Below are positions 1-12,515 of a DNA stretch of 64,000 bases, piece by piece (position 1 is the first letter of the stretch; each line of letters begins with the position of its first letter). The notes beneath the pieces are model-generated. The model was not told the origin of the DNA. It saw only the letters and a list, made by a program, of their open reading frames with translations, and ran no database searches. The DNA is from Dicaeum eximium (taxonomy: Eukaryota; Chordata; Aves; Passeriformes; Dicaeidae): assembly GCA_013396995.1 (NCBI GenBank), contig VWZP01002663.1:618957-682956 (forward strand). Direction: 5' to 3'. The translations under genes were made by a program, and so were the position numbers.

Positions 1-1735
1 CACTAAGTTAGGTGTTCAAGTGAGGCTGTGCAAGTTCCTATAAGAGCATATTCATTATTTATATGCAGAAACAAGCCCCAGGTAACTGTGATGGGAATGT
101 TTGCAAGACAATTAATCCCATCTCATTCCTCTAGGGAGCTGAGATAGACTTAGCATTGCATCTCAGCCTGCTGTGTACTGCTCTGACACCCAAATACTTA
201 CCAGAACAGACAAAAAATAAAATTAACACTTCTGGTATACTGTTCATAATGCCACACTCTTCTGCCAAAGAGAGAGACTTGTGTGGTCATGGTTTATGTC
301 TGGTAAGCTCTTGAAGTTGTTGAGAGAAATTTGTTTTGCTTTGGTTTGTTGCATTCACATAGAAAAGGAAAACTCTGGAAAGCACTCTTCACACTGAGCA
401 AATACCATTGAGTTTTGAGATGCTCCCTGGCTCCTGGCATGGCTGAAGAGCAACTTCCACAGTCACAGGCCAGTTCCAGAGGAAGTCATATCTCCATGAA
501 ATGGAGGTAGTTATTCTATCTCTGAGACACTGGTAGGCCTCCAAAGAGAGTATTCTGACTCCTGACTGGAAAAAATTACCATGTGATGGCTGCAGCAGGC
601 TGTGCTAGTGTGACAGAACAGAAGCCTGTGGACAGCCACGTGTCAGGACTAACCAGGCTACACTGAGCTCCCCTGGGCCAGCTGGAAAGCACCTGGCTCA
701 GCCTGGCATTGACCTGAGTCATGACCTCTCCACAGGCACTGCTCAGCCATGCTTGTCTTCCTCGTGGGCTGGAGGCTGGAGACCTCAGTGAAAAACATCT
801 GCATACCTCCAGTTCAGACAGAGCTCTTTGTCGAGTGCTGTCTTCATGCATTGCTGTGCTGCAGCCCAAGGCACTCCTTGCTCAGCTCACTCTGACACAT
901 GAATGGCTCGGATCCACACACTGGTGCAAGGAGCTCCGGGCAGATGTGAGTCCTGGGCACTTCTCCTCTCCCACCATTGCATGGTGCACTTTTCTTTGCT
1001 TCCTAACTCCCTGCTTTAGGGCCTGCCACAGTTTTCTTTGCTGCTCTTCCCACAAGGTTGTTCTAGATTGATCTACTATTACCTAAGAACACAGCTGGGG
1101 GGGACAGGAAAGGAAGTATCTTCACCTTCTGGAAAGCTCCAACAGTAGGAGACATGTCAGCTTGAATTGTTCCTTGCTTCAGAGAGCCTTTGGTATTACA
1201 GCTGTTAGTGTAAACATGACATGCATTTTATAATTTACACGCTTGAACACATGACTAACTTCAGAGGACTGTTCCCATAATTAAAGTTAAGTCTGTATAT
1301 AAGTCTGTGTTGCTTAATCAGTGACCAAAGGCTAATGTAGAAACATTGATTCATTATATAAGAATAAGAATATAATAAGAATTAATAACACCTTAACACA
1401 CTAATAAACTCCTAATTGGTTTCTGCCTATTTGCACTGATAGGATTTAAGGAAAAAACAGTATACTTGCAAAACAATTTGGGATCTTTATTAAGCAGAAA
1501 TTAATGGACTTGCCTTACCTCATTATGTTTGACTGGAAAAATTATATTTGTTTTTACTGATGGTGTAATCAATTGTGTCCAGGTTAGGTGAAAAGCTTTT
1601 TGCATCAGCTAATACCTCAACATAGTAAGAAAATTTTGATAGCAAGTTTTTTCAACAGCCCACAGTTCACGGGCATGATTCTGTGTGCATATGCTTGACA
1701 GATGTAGATCTGGAATCTTATTGATGTTTTCTTTT
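1..1735. other. Intergenic, no gene seen
   Basis: No splice-flanked exon or recognisable domain is visible. A locally GC-richer stretch at about 560-1070 is open in overlapping frames on both strands (about 97 and 116 codons), but neither peptide resembles a known family and I treat both as chance. Confidence 0.5.
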
Positions 1736-1738
1736 GAA

Positions 1739-1790
1739 AAACAAACAAACAAACAAACCAACAAACCAACAAACAAACCAAACAAAAAAC
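1739..1790. repeat. (CAAA)n simple repeat
   Basis: Imperfect tandem CAAA/CCAA tetranucleotide tract ending in a short run of C. A-rich tracts like this often mark old retroposon tails, but no element body is recognisable next to it. Confidence 0.85.
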
Positions 1791-2342
1791 CCCCACCCTG
1801 GAATAATGCTATTTAGATTTTTTTTTTAGATATTCTGCCCAGAAAGCAAAAAATATTTGTTTGCTGAAAGCATTAATTTTTTATTCAAAATGGAACATCT
1901 CCATTTTGATGTTGGAGATTGGAGACTTGGGAGAGTACAGCTAACAGAGAAAGAAGCACATCAAGATAAAAGCCAGTGGAGACCTCAAAAAGACTGAGTG
2001 GGGGAAAAAAACCACTCTTCAAGGAAAAAAAGAGTAAAAAAATTACATAGGAAACTAAGGCATAATCAAGTTAACAAAGTAATATATTGAGATAATCTCT
2101 TGTCTATTAGCAGCCTCCATCTGGAAGAGACCAAGGCCAAGCCTTTTGTCCACAAATATCTGGTTTGGGATATGTTTTAACTGTGTTCTGTGGGATGAAG
2201 TACCTTATGCAGGGAGTGTGTCTTATGACCTAAGGTAATGTTTCATATCCTCTGGAAAACAGAGGGCTGGCTTCTAAGAATTTGAATCCACTATGTGCAG
2301 GATGATTGATCATCTGGAAACTCAGCTGGAGAAAAGAGAGGG

Positions 2343-2570
2343 ATCATAGGATCGTAGCATATGCTGAGTTGGAAAGGACCCAACAGGGTCATCAAGGCCA
2401 ACTCCTGGCCCTGTGCAGGACACTCCAAGAATGGCCCTGTGCCTGTGCCTGAGAATCCTGTCAAACACTTCTCGAACCCAGATACTCCTACTACAAACTG
2501 CATCAGTATCCTGGATAGCTTAGGCTGGGTACTAGGTGCTTTACCTATCCAGTACCACACTGGAGTTTAG
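2343..2570 (-). mobile_element. CR1 LINE 3' fragment
   Basis: The plus strand begins with a degenerate 'atcataggatcgtag' followed by 'gttggaaaggaccc' and 'gggtcatcaaggccaactcc'. This is the reverse complement of the usual CR1 3' end (target octamer plus the 'ggtcccttccaac' block), so the element lies on the minus strand with its 3' end on the left. It is 5'-truncated like most bird CR1 copies. Open frames across it (about 89 and 69 codons on the two strands) belong to the repeat and are not genes. Confidence 0.8.
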
Positions 2571-3071
2571 AAGGCAGCTAGAGTTTCAGGAAAATACTTA
2601 AAGGAAAAATATTTTCCTTCACTTTATTCATTCAGTTCAAGTCTTAGGATATCAGATAGTTCAGAAGAGCAGGATAGACAGAAACACAGAACTGAGCTAA
2701 GCCTTCAAGTGATAACAGTGGGTGCCCTGGGGATCAGATCCAGGCTTGAGCACCATGGCATTTGAAAAATCTCAGTACAACTTCTCTGCCTTGGTTACCT
2801 CCTGACAGCACCCTCAGACAGGGATTGTATCTGGAGCTGGAGTACATCTTCTTTTGAATAACCTTACTTTCCCAAATGCTGAGTTTTCTCCAAACTGTTG
2901 AACCTAATGAATCACCTCATATAAATTATTGAAAATTCAACAGGACACTGAAATGGTAGCACAGTGAAGGACAAACTGTTCCTCCCTTTGAACTGGTTCA
3001 ATATACAGCAGGCCCTTTATTAATAAGTCTCTTTCACAACACTCCTGTAAAGGGAGAAACACTTTGTGGGC

Positions 3072-3225
3072 TTCTTTTGTTGGTTGGTTGGGGTTTTGTT
3101 TGGGGTTGTTTGGGGTTTCTGGGGGTTTTTTGTTTGTTTTTTTGTTTTGGTTTTGCTTTGGCTTGGTTTGGTTTTTGGGGGGGAGTTAGTTTTTTTTAGT
3201 TTTGTTTTTTGGTGGGTGGGCTGTT
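3072..3225 (+). repeat. G/T-rich low-complexity tract
   Basis: About 150 bp made almost only of G and T on the plus strand. It includes four G-runs of four or five bases at 3090-3093, 3102-3105, 3112-3115 and 3121-3125, and a run of seven G near 3177-3184. The spacing of the first four runs fits a potential G-quadruplex. Confidence 0.8.
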
Positions 3226-4681
3226 TTAAAAAATAGTTAACTCTGATGTACTGTTTCTTTACTTGTTTTTCTCTGTCTTAAGTTACACCAACATCACATC
3301 TTTTTTACTTCAGTGTTGCACAGACTGGGCACTTTTTAACAGCCTGTTTTCCTCACTGAATTGGGAAAACTGAAATTTCTAACTGAATACTTCCCAAAGG
3401 CAGGTGCTTGAAATTGGTGCTATTTCTAGCAAAGGGTATTGCTTAGTGGGACGGTGCTTATGGGAACACCAGCAGCTTATGGTGTTGGTTTACCTCACAT
3501 TCCTGAGGGTGCTGCAGGTTCCTGGAGGCTCTGCTCCCTTAGATGACAGCTTTTCAGCTTTCCTCTAGCCTGAGACAGGCAGAAAAGTTCCTCTCTTGTC
3601 CATTAAGCACTGGCTATGAGTGCAGAGGCACTAAAACCTGGATATTTTATACTTCTTACATATGATTAAGAGGGAAAGTCCTCATCCTGTATCAGCCAGG
3701 GCACACTCATAGTTTCATTTTTATGCCAGTGAGGGGAGCCAGAAGCTGCTTCTCTGAGAAGATCCTGCTCTAGTCACATTATAAGCACCACCATCTTCCT
3801 GTGCTGTTTTCCTTTCCAGTGGGAAGGAGGCTCTTTGGAGCAGAAAGCGCTGTGAGGAATCTGCATGGGTTTAAAACAGTTTCTTCTTGCAGAGATTTAA
3901 CACTGAGTTCCAGCTCTCCTGCCAAGATAAGCCAGCTACCCCATAGCAGCCTGGATCAGAGTCAAATCCTGCCACATCATCAGTTTAAATAGGGAGCAAA
4001 CAGACTTTATTGAATTGGCTAAGCTTTCAATTAAAATAATTGGAATGCTAGAACATAACAAATGCTTAGCAGTGAAGTGAGGACTAGATAAAAATGGTTT
4101 TAGAAACCACCACTGAGAGAGAGAAAAAAGAGCTCTTAAAGAAACCCAAGAGCATAATGCGTCATATCTACTAGGGAGGAAAATAAGCACTAGGAAAGAA
4201 AAACATATTATTACGATGATAAAAGGAACCATGTTGGAGTGATTGTTGGCAGACTGCAGCATCAAAATTAGAAGAATTTCTTTTCCCAGAACTGCAAAGA
4301 GCTGATTCTCCACATGAATAATATGTTTACCATGTATTTTCTTGTGCTCTTCATTACTGAGATATTGCAGAGAAGAGCTTTTAATATTTTTCTGGAAATC
4401 AGTAATTTCAGCAGGAACAGATGAGGGTCCTATGGCCCATCAGTCTAGAGGTCTGTATATTAGTGGAGAAATCTGATGTTCATAGTCTGATCATAATCCA
4501 AGGCTTGCAGAAAACAACAAAGTGTTTTTCTTCCTACATATTGCTAAATGACTCTCATAATTCATAATACAGGTCACTGTGAGCTAGGAATTCATGCCGG
4601 GAAGTGAAGGTGGATCCTTTGTAGCAGCATGGGGATGTATCAACCTCAAACATCTGCCCCATTGTAGTTGCTGGTTTTGTA

Positions 4682-4711
4682 GCATTCATATGAAAAGCAT
4701 TCATATGAAAA
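4682..4711 (+). repeat. 15-bp exact tandem duplication
   Basis: The unit 'gcattcatatgaaaa' occurs twice head to tail with no mismatch (4682-4696 and 4697-4711). This looks like a local replication-slippage duplication. Confidence 0.9.
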
Positions 4712-6420
4712 CATTTGAATAACTAGTTTGAGAGACCGTGGAATATCTCCTTCCCAGCAAAGCAGTCTTCAAAGTCTAAAGAAGATGGTTAAACTATACT
4801 GGATGACCTAACTATACTAGGTGACTGGGTAGTAGTTTGTGTGTGCACGGCAGCACAGTGCGTGCCTAGCTGCTGCTTTTGGGAACCAAAGTGCGTGTAT
4901 CAGCGTTTCTGTATCACCTGCCAAGCACTGAGTCCCTCACCAAGGATGGAGGAACACAGTGTGATCATCAGAGAAGGCTCTGCAGGGAGCAAAGAAGGGG
5001 AAACTGCCTGATGAGGGATTAGTGAGGAAGTGGGAGAGTCACAGAAAGCATGCTTAGCCAAAATGGTTAGTCTGATCAGCTTGTGAGTACGCTGCTCTAT
5101 CTAACTCCTCTTATTGCTGTTGTATTGGATTAGACCCTCCCACAATCCCTGCTAAAGCCTGTAGCTGCTCATCTTCTTGCCCCTGTTGTCTGACAAAGCA
5201 TGAGCCACAGGTCTCCTGTGACTATGAGCCTCACCTTGCCCTTAGGAAGTGGAGCTTCCTCACTTGTTTTTTCCTACTTACACAAAGAAACATCCCCTTT
5301 GTGATGTTTTGTTTCTTTTTTGGCCAAGAAAGATTATCTCCTGCTGCAAATCCCCTTCTACCTTGGATTCTGCTGTTACACGCCCTTACTCTGTCACATC
5401 CACCTAAACCAGGGAAAAGCAGGAACAAAGAAATGGGATCATGCAGACTTTCTCTGCTGAGTCAGTTTCTAGCTATTATCCATTTATTTTGTGATTTTAA
5501 ACTCTGTTGCACCATCCATGATAAGAAGATACTCTGGTCATAATTTGCAATGAATAGGAAAGGAGAATTTTTGTTTCCCTTTCTAAAACTAAAAATCAGC
5601 CTCAATCTAGCATTGCCTTTGCTACTGACACCAGACTAATAAAGGCAAATATGTCAAATGATGACCACCTCCTCACCTGATTGCCTCTTATATCTCTGTG
5701 TCTTCTGAGAAGTTGTTTCCTGAGCACAGTCAGGGAAAACTTGAGCCTAAAAGCCAGAAGTTCCTCCTAACCTCTGTACCACAGAAAGGGCACCAGGCAA
5801 GACTGATATTATCTAGTTGTGAATACTACAGATCTAGTATTTGTATTAGAGTTGAGCATATTCTAGTACTAGTATTCTAGAATTTTGTACTTCTTTGGCA
5901 TTTAGAATGGACATAGATCTCTTTGGTGCCTAGATTTCAACGTTTTTTAGTCCACTTTTTGAGAGAATTTTGGCGAAGCCTTTCTCTTTAAGAATGCTAC
6001 AACAAGCTCAAGCCCTGTGCCATCTCTTCGTTTGGTCCTTGTGGGAATATTCCCTTCCCTGAACCACCAGGCAGTTGCTGATTGCATTTTCTGCCTTTGC
6101 CCCTCTCTTCTTACCATATTGGACCTCATAGCAGTATGATCCCATCTAGTCATACACCTTAAAAATGTAATGTGCTGGTGTGCTAGCTGTCTTTATTCCA
6201 CACAGAAGGTGTAAACATGGGAGAAATCAGTGACCTTTATAAGCCATCAGAAAAAAAAGGTGAGAAAGTATTTAAAAAATATATGTCAGGGCAAATAGAG
6301 TAGGACGGAGTTACTTTAGCCCGAAAAGATGAATGGATTTTGTAATCAATAGCAAATTTTTTCTTTGAGATAGTTTGAACTTATTGTTAAGGATAAATGT
6401 AAGGGCAGAGAAACAGGACA

Positions 6421-7393
6421 TTTCTGGCAGTTGATATTTGTTAGACCTGCAGAGGTTCTTCCTGGATGGCTGAGTGGAGAACTGTGGATAGTGCCTACCT
6501 CAACTTCAGCAAGGCTTTTGATCCTGCGTCTCACAACATCCTCATAGGCAAACTCAGGAATAGTGGACAGAATGAGGTGAATTGGGAAGTGGCTGAATGG
6601 CAGATCCTGAAGGGTCATAAATAGTGGCACAGGGTCTAGTTGGAGGCCTGTCCCTAGTGGTGTCCCTGTAGGTTCAATGCTGTACTGTTTAACTTCCTCA
6701 TCCATGCCTTGGATAAAGGGCCAGATGCCTGCTCAGCAAATCCAGATGACACAGAGCTGGGAGGAGTGGCTGATACCCTGGAGGCTGTGCAGCCCTTCAG
6801 AAGGACCTCGGCGGGTTGGAGAGATGGGCAGAGAAGAACCATCTGAAATTCAGCAAGGGCAAGTGCAGGGCTCTGCACCTGGGGAGGAACAATCCCAGGC
6901 ACCAGCACAGCCTGGGGCTGACCTGCNTCCTGGGGTGGGTCCAGTAGAGGCTACAAAGATGATGAGGGGTCTGGAGCATCTCTCTTATGAGGAAAGGCTG
7001 AGGGAGCTGGGGCTGTTCAGCCTTGAGGAGATAGAACTGAAAGGGGATCTCATCAATGTGTACAAGTACCTGAAAGAAAAATACCAAGGGGATGGATCCA
7101 GGCCCTTCTCAGAGGTGCTGAGCAGTAGGACAAGAGGCAATGGGCAGACACTGATGCATAGGAAGTTCCACCTGAGCATGAGGAAGAACTTCTTTACTGT
7201 GCACGTGACCATTCACTGGAACTGGTGGCCCAGAGACGTTGTGGGGTCTCCCTCACTGGGAGGGAGAACTGTCTGGACACAATCCTATGAAATGTGCTCT
7301 AGGATGACCCTGCTGGAGCTGGGAGGTTGGACCACAGGACCCACTGTAGTCCCTTCCAACATCACCCATTCTGTGATATCATCAGAAAAATAA
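6421..7393 (+). mobile_element. CR1 LINE, decayed RT end and 3' UTR
   Basis: A 5'-truncated CR1 in sense orientation. Reading across frames, the left part shows the CR1 reverse-transcriptase block (YLNFSKAFDPASHNIL at about 6500-6545). Then comes a damaged YADD region reading NPDDTELGGV (about 6740-6770), followed by the C-terminal region and 3' UTR, ending at 'cccttccaacatcacccattctgtgatatc'. Compared with the usual element, about 300 bp are missing between 'gggctgacctgc' and 'ccagtagaggctacaaagatgatgag'. The single undetermined base at 6927 sits at that junction. A 238-codon open frame (6,677-7,393) spans the right part, but it mixes coding and non-coding CR1 sequence and is not a gene. Confidence 0.9.
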
Positions 7394-9118
7394 GTGAGAA
7401 GGAACTTTTTGCATTTATTGCATTCTATAAACAGGTTTTGTACTAGACAATGGTCAAGAGATTCTATAATAAAAACATTCAGAAATTCATCAGGAGATCA
7501 GGTTCTGCCATCATCACATTTATATAGCTGAAAGTTCACTTTGGCAATATTGCAGCAAATAAAGCACATACCACACAAGGCTCTGCCAGAAAGATCACCA
7601 GTGAAAATTCCAGATACTACAAGATGCTAGACAAACATGTATCACCTTTCAGGCTTAAAGCAATAGAAATTGAAATTTCATATCTGGATATCCTCTCAGA
7701 TCCCTAGGCTTTTTTGACTGGCAACTAGTGGAACAACTGAGAGGTTACCAAGACTGTTCTTTGGAATTTCCTGAGGAGTTTTGCCATAGTATGTCCTACT
7801 TTTTGGCAATGATTGCAGATGTCTGAAATCCACCATGGGATTTTATTGCAATCCCTGGGTGCAGTTAATTCTGCTTTGATTTTTTTCCAGTTGTCATGAG
7901 TCTTCAGTTTGGGGATGTTAGAATATCTGTTACCTTTAAAAAACCACCACTAGAGATCCAGTTTCTGTCATAGCACATAAATATTTTTAGCTTTAAACAA
8001 TTTTAACCTGAATGCTGTTCTACGTCACAAAGATGAGAACTGACTCATAACAACCCAAACAAAGATAACAGTGATTTTGGACATGTGGTATTGGTACCCT
8101 ATCTCTTAAGCAAGATAGTTCCTGGAAGGGTTGTCTGAACACCATTCTGTGAGCTCCCTTGAGTCAACATTCACCTCTCCACAGACATCTCATTCAGCAG
8201 AACATTAACTTGGATAGAGGCTGTAGAAATGGACACACCCTGTGGCCTTGTTGACAAGACAGAAAAAAACCCAAGGGTTCTGCTGCAGAGAACAGATGAG
8301 TTATTGGTATCTGTGGGTTGCAGAACACTGCTGCAAGGGTGAGGGTACAGAGACTGGAGACTGGCATCTGTGTCCACCTGCACATCTGCCCCAAACAGAG
8401 CCCTGCCCATGGCTAGGGAGTGCCTTCTGCCCTAGCAGTAAAGCCACCTTCTTCACCTGGTCACTTGCTGAGACTTGTGAAAACAGTGTAGTCTTTAATA
8501 GGATCTGCTAGTTTAAAATATTGTTATGGTGCCCACTAGTCACCAGCTTCACCTGGTGAATAAATCATTGAGATTTAATTGTGTGGCACACAGAAGGATT
8601 TTCAGCACTTTTTTTACTTTTGTCTATGTCATTCTGAAGGTGTCTCATTATAGTCTCTGAAAGCCTTCTCAGAATCTTCCCTTCACTAAGGTCATAATGC
8701 TGTTGATGAGTTATGTTTAGTTTTGTTTAGAACCATGTGAAAATTCACTCTGTTCCTATTAGACCCTGTACTTCTTCAAAGACACCAGAGATTTTAATCC
8801 TACAGAATTTTCTACATGTTTCAGTGACAATGGTCCTCCAAGCAGGAGTGAGACTAAGATCTTCTGGCATGAAAAATTACTTGTCTTATCCACCCAAAAA
8901 TTACTGAGTCCAGCCATGTATCTAAAATTCCAGTCCCTGGGACTCTGATACTTAATTATTGACAGAAATTTGAACACCATTAAGAAAGGGTAGTTAGTAA
9001 GTTCCAAGAAGAGAACTGTTAGTGTTCTCAGAGCTCTCAGCAGGGCAAGGTGATGGACCAGATGAGCTCCAGACCTTCACTACTCAATGATGCTGCTGCT
9101 GCTAAGAACAAGCAGCTG

Positions 9119-9209
9119 AATTACCATCTTGAAATTCCTATGTAAAAACTCAGACCATAAGGCTCTTGGCTACTCTGACTTTTTAAATAGGAATTTCAAG
9201 ATGATAATT
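9119..9209. repeat. Near-perfect inverted repeat (hairpin)
   Basis: Arm 1 (9119-9147) is the reverse complement of arm 2 (9181-9209) over 29 bases with two mismatches, around a 33-base loop. Each arm contains 'catcttgaaattcctat'. The pairing stops sharply at the outer ends. As RNA, either strand would form a long stem of pre-miRNA-like size. It could instead be a small inverted-repeat transposon remnant. I recognise no known miRNA in it. Confidence 0.85.
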
Positions 9210-11756
9210 GAAGGGGGCAGGTTTGAGAGAAAGTGGGGTTTTTTTTCAGAAAATTCCTCCTCATATCTCAGATTGCATTCTCAGTGTTTCACCTAGGCAT
9301 GCTCCTTAGAGGCTGCTCTTAATCACTGCTGCCTGTACTTTATTATGATCCAGTTTTTCATCATAATTTGTTTAAGTCTGGGTAGATCATACTCTGCTGT
9401 CTGATAGTTAAAAGTTACCTTGACTGAATCTTTGTGGATTTGGTGTCTTTCAGCCCCACATGCTTTAAGGAGAGCTACCAATGGCAGGATGAGATTACCC
9501 CTAAGACCGTGCAGTGCACCAGCCTGATACTTTCAACTTGTAGATACTGACCTGGCCTTGTAATGCTGTATGGTATAGAGGAATTGTTCTGGTAAACAAG
9601 ATGGGGTTTCTGAATTGTTGGGGTTTTTCTCTTTTAATACTGGCATGCATTGCTCTCTCTGACATCTCATTTGCTTGTAGATCAGAAGAAAATACTATGA
9701 GAGAAGCATAATGCCTGTCAGTTCAGGCTGCAAGGTGCTTGTGACCTGTTGAGTCAATGAAGATGTTGACTGTATGTTAAATATTATTTGCCTGAGCTTT
9801 GGTGTCTGATAACCAGCTGAGCAATTCACTGCAGGTTTCCACTCACGTCTGCATAACTTGCACTGCATCCATCAACACCAAAACTGCTGATGTCTGCAAC
9901 AGTGTCATTGGGCTTGAAAATTACATCAAATACAGCTTGCAGTACATGATCTAGGGTGTTTCTAGGTCTTCCTTTAAGGAGCTGTGTGAGGTCAAGTTAG
10001 ACATGATATTCCTCTATAAGTGTATTGCATGGGGGAATGCACCTGTCCTTGTGCACTTCCAGCTATGATATTTCAGATTTTACTCTTTTTGGATGTACCC
10101 TTTACTTCATATATCAGTCATAGGTGCTAAGAACCGTTGCTGACTTTTCTGGATGATATTAATTTTTGACAAAATCCTGGTACCTCTTAGCTGTGTGTTA
10201 AGCTGTACTAGAATTATCATAGGTGTGCTGGATTCCCTTACCTAAACATCACATGTACAGCAGTCCACTGCCTTCTTGGTGTTAGAGAATCACTGATGAG
10301 ATGTTTCTGAAGCCCCTGTGACACTCTGATACTGTACACAGGTAAGATTCATGCCAAAGGGGCGATACAATTCCTTTGCTCTGTTTCACTGGTCCTTGTT
10401 GAATTCATACAGACTTCGTACAGACCTAGCATGTGTCTTGGCTTTGCAGCTTGTCAGTAGTTTTGAATGAGGTGAAATATGTGCCCCTCCAGATACTGAG
10501 GAAAGTGACTTTGAGCCACTCCTGTCATGGGCTGATATTCATCTTTGGGAAAGTTTCTGGTACAATACAGTGGACAGAAGCTTTGTTTTTTTTTCATAAA
10601 AATGTACTGCAGACACAAAGCTATAGATGCCACCTCTCCTGAGGAGTTCTGCAATTCAGTAATGATCTCAGAAATAACACATTGATAATCTTTGCTTGGG
10701 ACCTATTTCCTCTGCTTTGATCTATTCTGTCTTCCAGTGAGGTTACTCCTGGTTTTTTGGTGATCTGATAGTCTTCATCTTTTGTCGACTCTTATTACAG
10801 GTGTGTCTCTTCTGCCCCCACATTCAGAGTACTTGTTCTGCATTTATTTCAGGGCTGGGAGAGTCAGATCCCAGGGGGAGCTCCCCACCACCTTTACCGC
10901 TATTTGCTTACTTCAGCAAATGCTTACCTGCCTCATGTAAATAAATACATTTCTGTTTATTTTTCTGAAGTATAGGTACTGTTGCCATTTCTTTATAAGA
11001 GTTTCCTCTGTGTTTTTATACCTTCTAGCTCAGAATAAGACATATAAAGCAGAAATTTTGATTTCTGGCATTTTATTTAGTCTTACTTCATTCAGAAGCC
11101 ATTTCCATTAACCACTGGAACAGAACTCTGTAGTGTTGAATCTTTTCTTTGCTATTGCAGCAACCTCTCCCATTCTCTCTATGTTCTCTCTCCCACCCTT
11201 CCATGCTGGGGTGCTGACTTCTGCCCCTGGCTATTTGTGTTGGAACCTTTGGCAATAGCATTTCAGCCTCAGCATTCTTTCCAGGTTGGGAACAGCAGGG
11301 AGTTTTCCTTCTGACTGCTTCTGATAATTTCCTACAAGGTGAAAAAAGAAGTAGTGTGTGCTCTTAGCTCCCAAATGGGCATTGGTTTACATGTTTGAAG
11401 TTATAGGTCTAGACAGCCATTTGACTAATGACATTTTGAAAGTGCAAATGTGCTTTTTTTTAAACCCACCTTCTGTCATCCTTCTCTAGAAACAGACAAT
11501 CAAAATGTCTTGGAGGTGAAGCTAGCTCCCATGGCCTCTGGGTATTATTGGTTGTCAGTTATTTCTTTTTGAGATCTAATGTTGACAAAGGCAAGTACTT
11601 CTCAATAAATCTTCAGGAGTGGGCTCCTTTAGGTGAAGTTCCCATTTGTAAATTAAAGTGTTATTTACTGTCTGTGTAGGAAATTAGTGTAGGAAGACTA
11701 AGCAAAAGACCGTGTGAAAGGAGAGTGGGATTTTATTTTGCAAATCTCTGTGTAAG

Positions 11757-12515
11757 TTGTTCCTACCCACTGACATTCTCACAAGCACATATTCCAAAGC
11801 AGGAAGACATACAGTCAAGTTTCCCGACTGTTTTCTTTCCCGGTTTTGGGCATTTGTGCCACTATACTCTGTTGTCCTATTGGGAGAGCTGGAAGAAGCA
11901 CAGCCACATGCACAGGCTGTACTTCTATTACCATCCTCCTTGCACCACAGCATGGCTGCATCAGGGCACAGGCTGTTTGACCTTTTTGCAAACATTCTAT
12001 TCCTCTGTGTTGATCAGTTTCATTGCTTCCACTCAAATCCTGTGAGCACAGGCCATCCTCATAAACCTTGTTCTTTTTTCCTTCCTCCCCTGCTTCTACA
12101 TGCATATTTCCACTTTATATTACAATTGCCATACTTCTGTTACAAATCTCTGCACCTGCCAGCAGATATTAGGATAGCTTGGGGGTGGAGATTTTCAAAG
12201 AATACCATATGGCAGATTTTCTCACTAAATGTAGTCCCATGTCACACACTAATGCCAATACAACCCCACTCTGTGCATCTCACCGGTACTTGTTTTCACA
12301 AAATAATGAGTAGCATTTTATATTCTTTAAGAAGTCATATATTCCTGATACTTGTGGATGTGTTGGGCCCAGAGGAGGATGGTCTCTTCAAAGAAAAACA
12401 ACCTAAAATTAATTTGGAGGAGGGTACTAGTAGGAAGGCACACTTCAGGTCAATTTACTTGCTGTGTACTCACAAAACTGGCTTCTCTGCTGAAGCTTCA
12501 GCCTTCAGAGTATGA
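11757..12515 (+). other. 252-codon open frame, probably not coding
   Basis: The longest open frame in the left 30 kb. The predicted peptide is rich in H, L, F, S and C and shows no domain, signal peptide or repeat that I recognise. The plus strand is pyrimidine-rich here, which lowers stop-codon frequency, and other frames on both strands are also open at the same place (minus 11,684-11,995, minus 11,815-12,105, plus 11,725-12,045). I see no poly(A) signal or splice context that would make it a gene. Confidence 0.15.

Larger units (their letters stand above)
2571..6420. other. Intergenic, no gene seen
   Basis: AT-rich unique-looking DNA. It holds the GT-rich tract at 3.1 kb and a 15-bp tandem duplication at 4.68 kb. 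The longest open frame (about 125 codons on the minus strand at 3,936-4,313) is hydrophobic and has no recognisable domain or flanking splice signals. Confidence 0.5.

Noticed and set aside
6677..7393. 238-codon plus-strand open frame
   Set aside because: It is CR1 sequence crossing the RT remnant, a deletion junction and 3' UTR. No intact RT motif remains in that frame.
9830..10654. Minus-strand stretches that read like protein (for example TQLLKEDLETPLDHVLQAVF and a 66-codon frame at 10454-10654)
   Set aside because: I considered a decayed processed pseudogene. The pieces are in different frames, separated by many stops, competing frames are equally open, and no family is recognisable.
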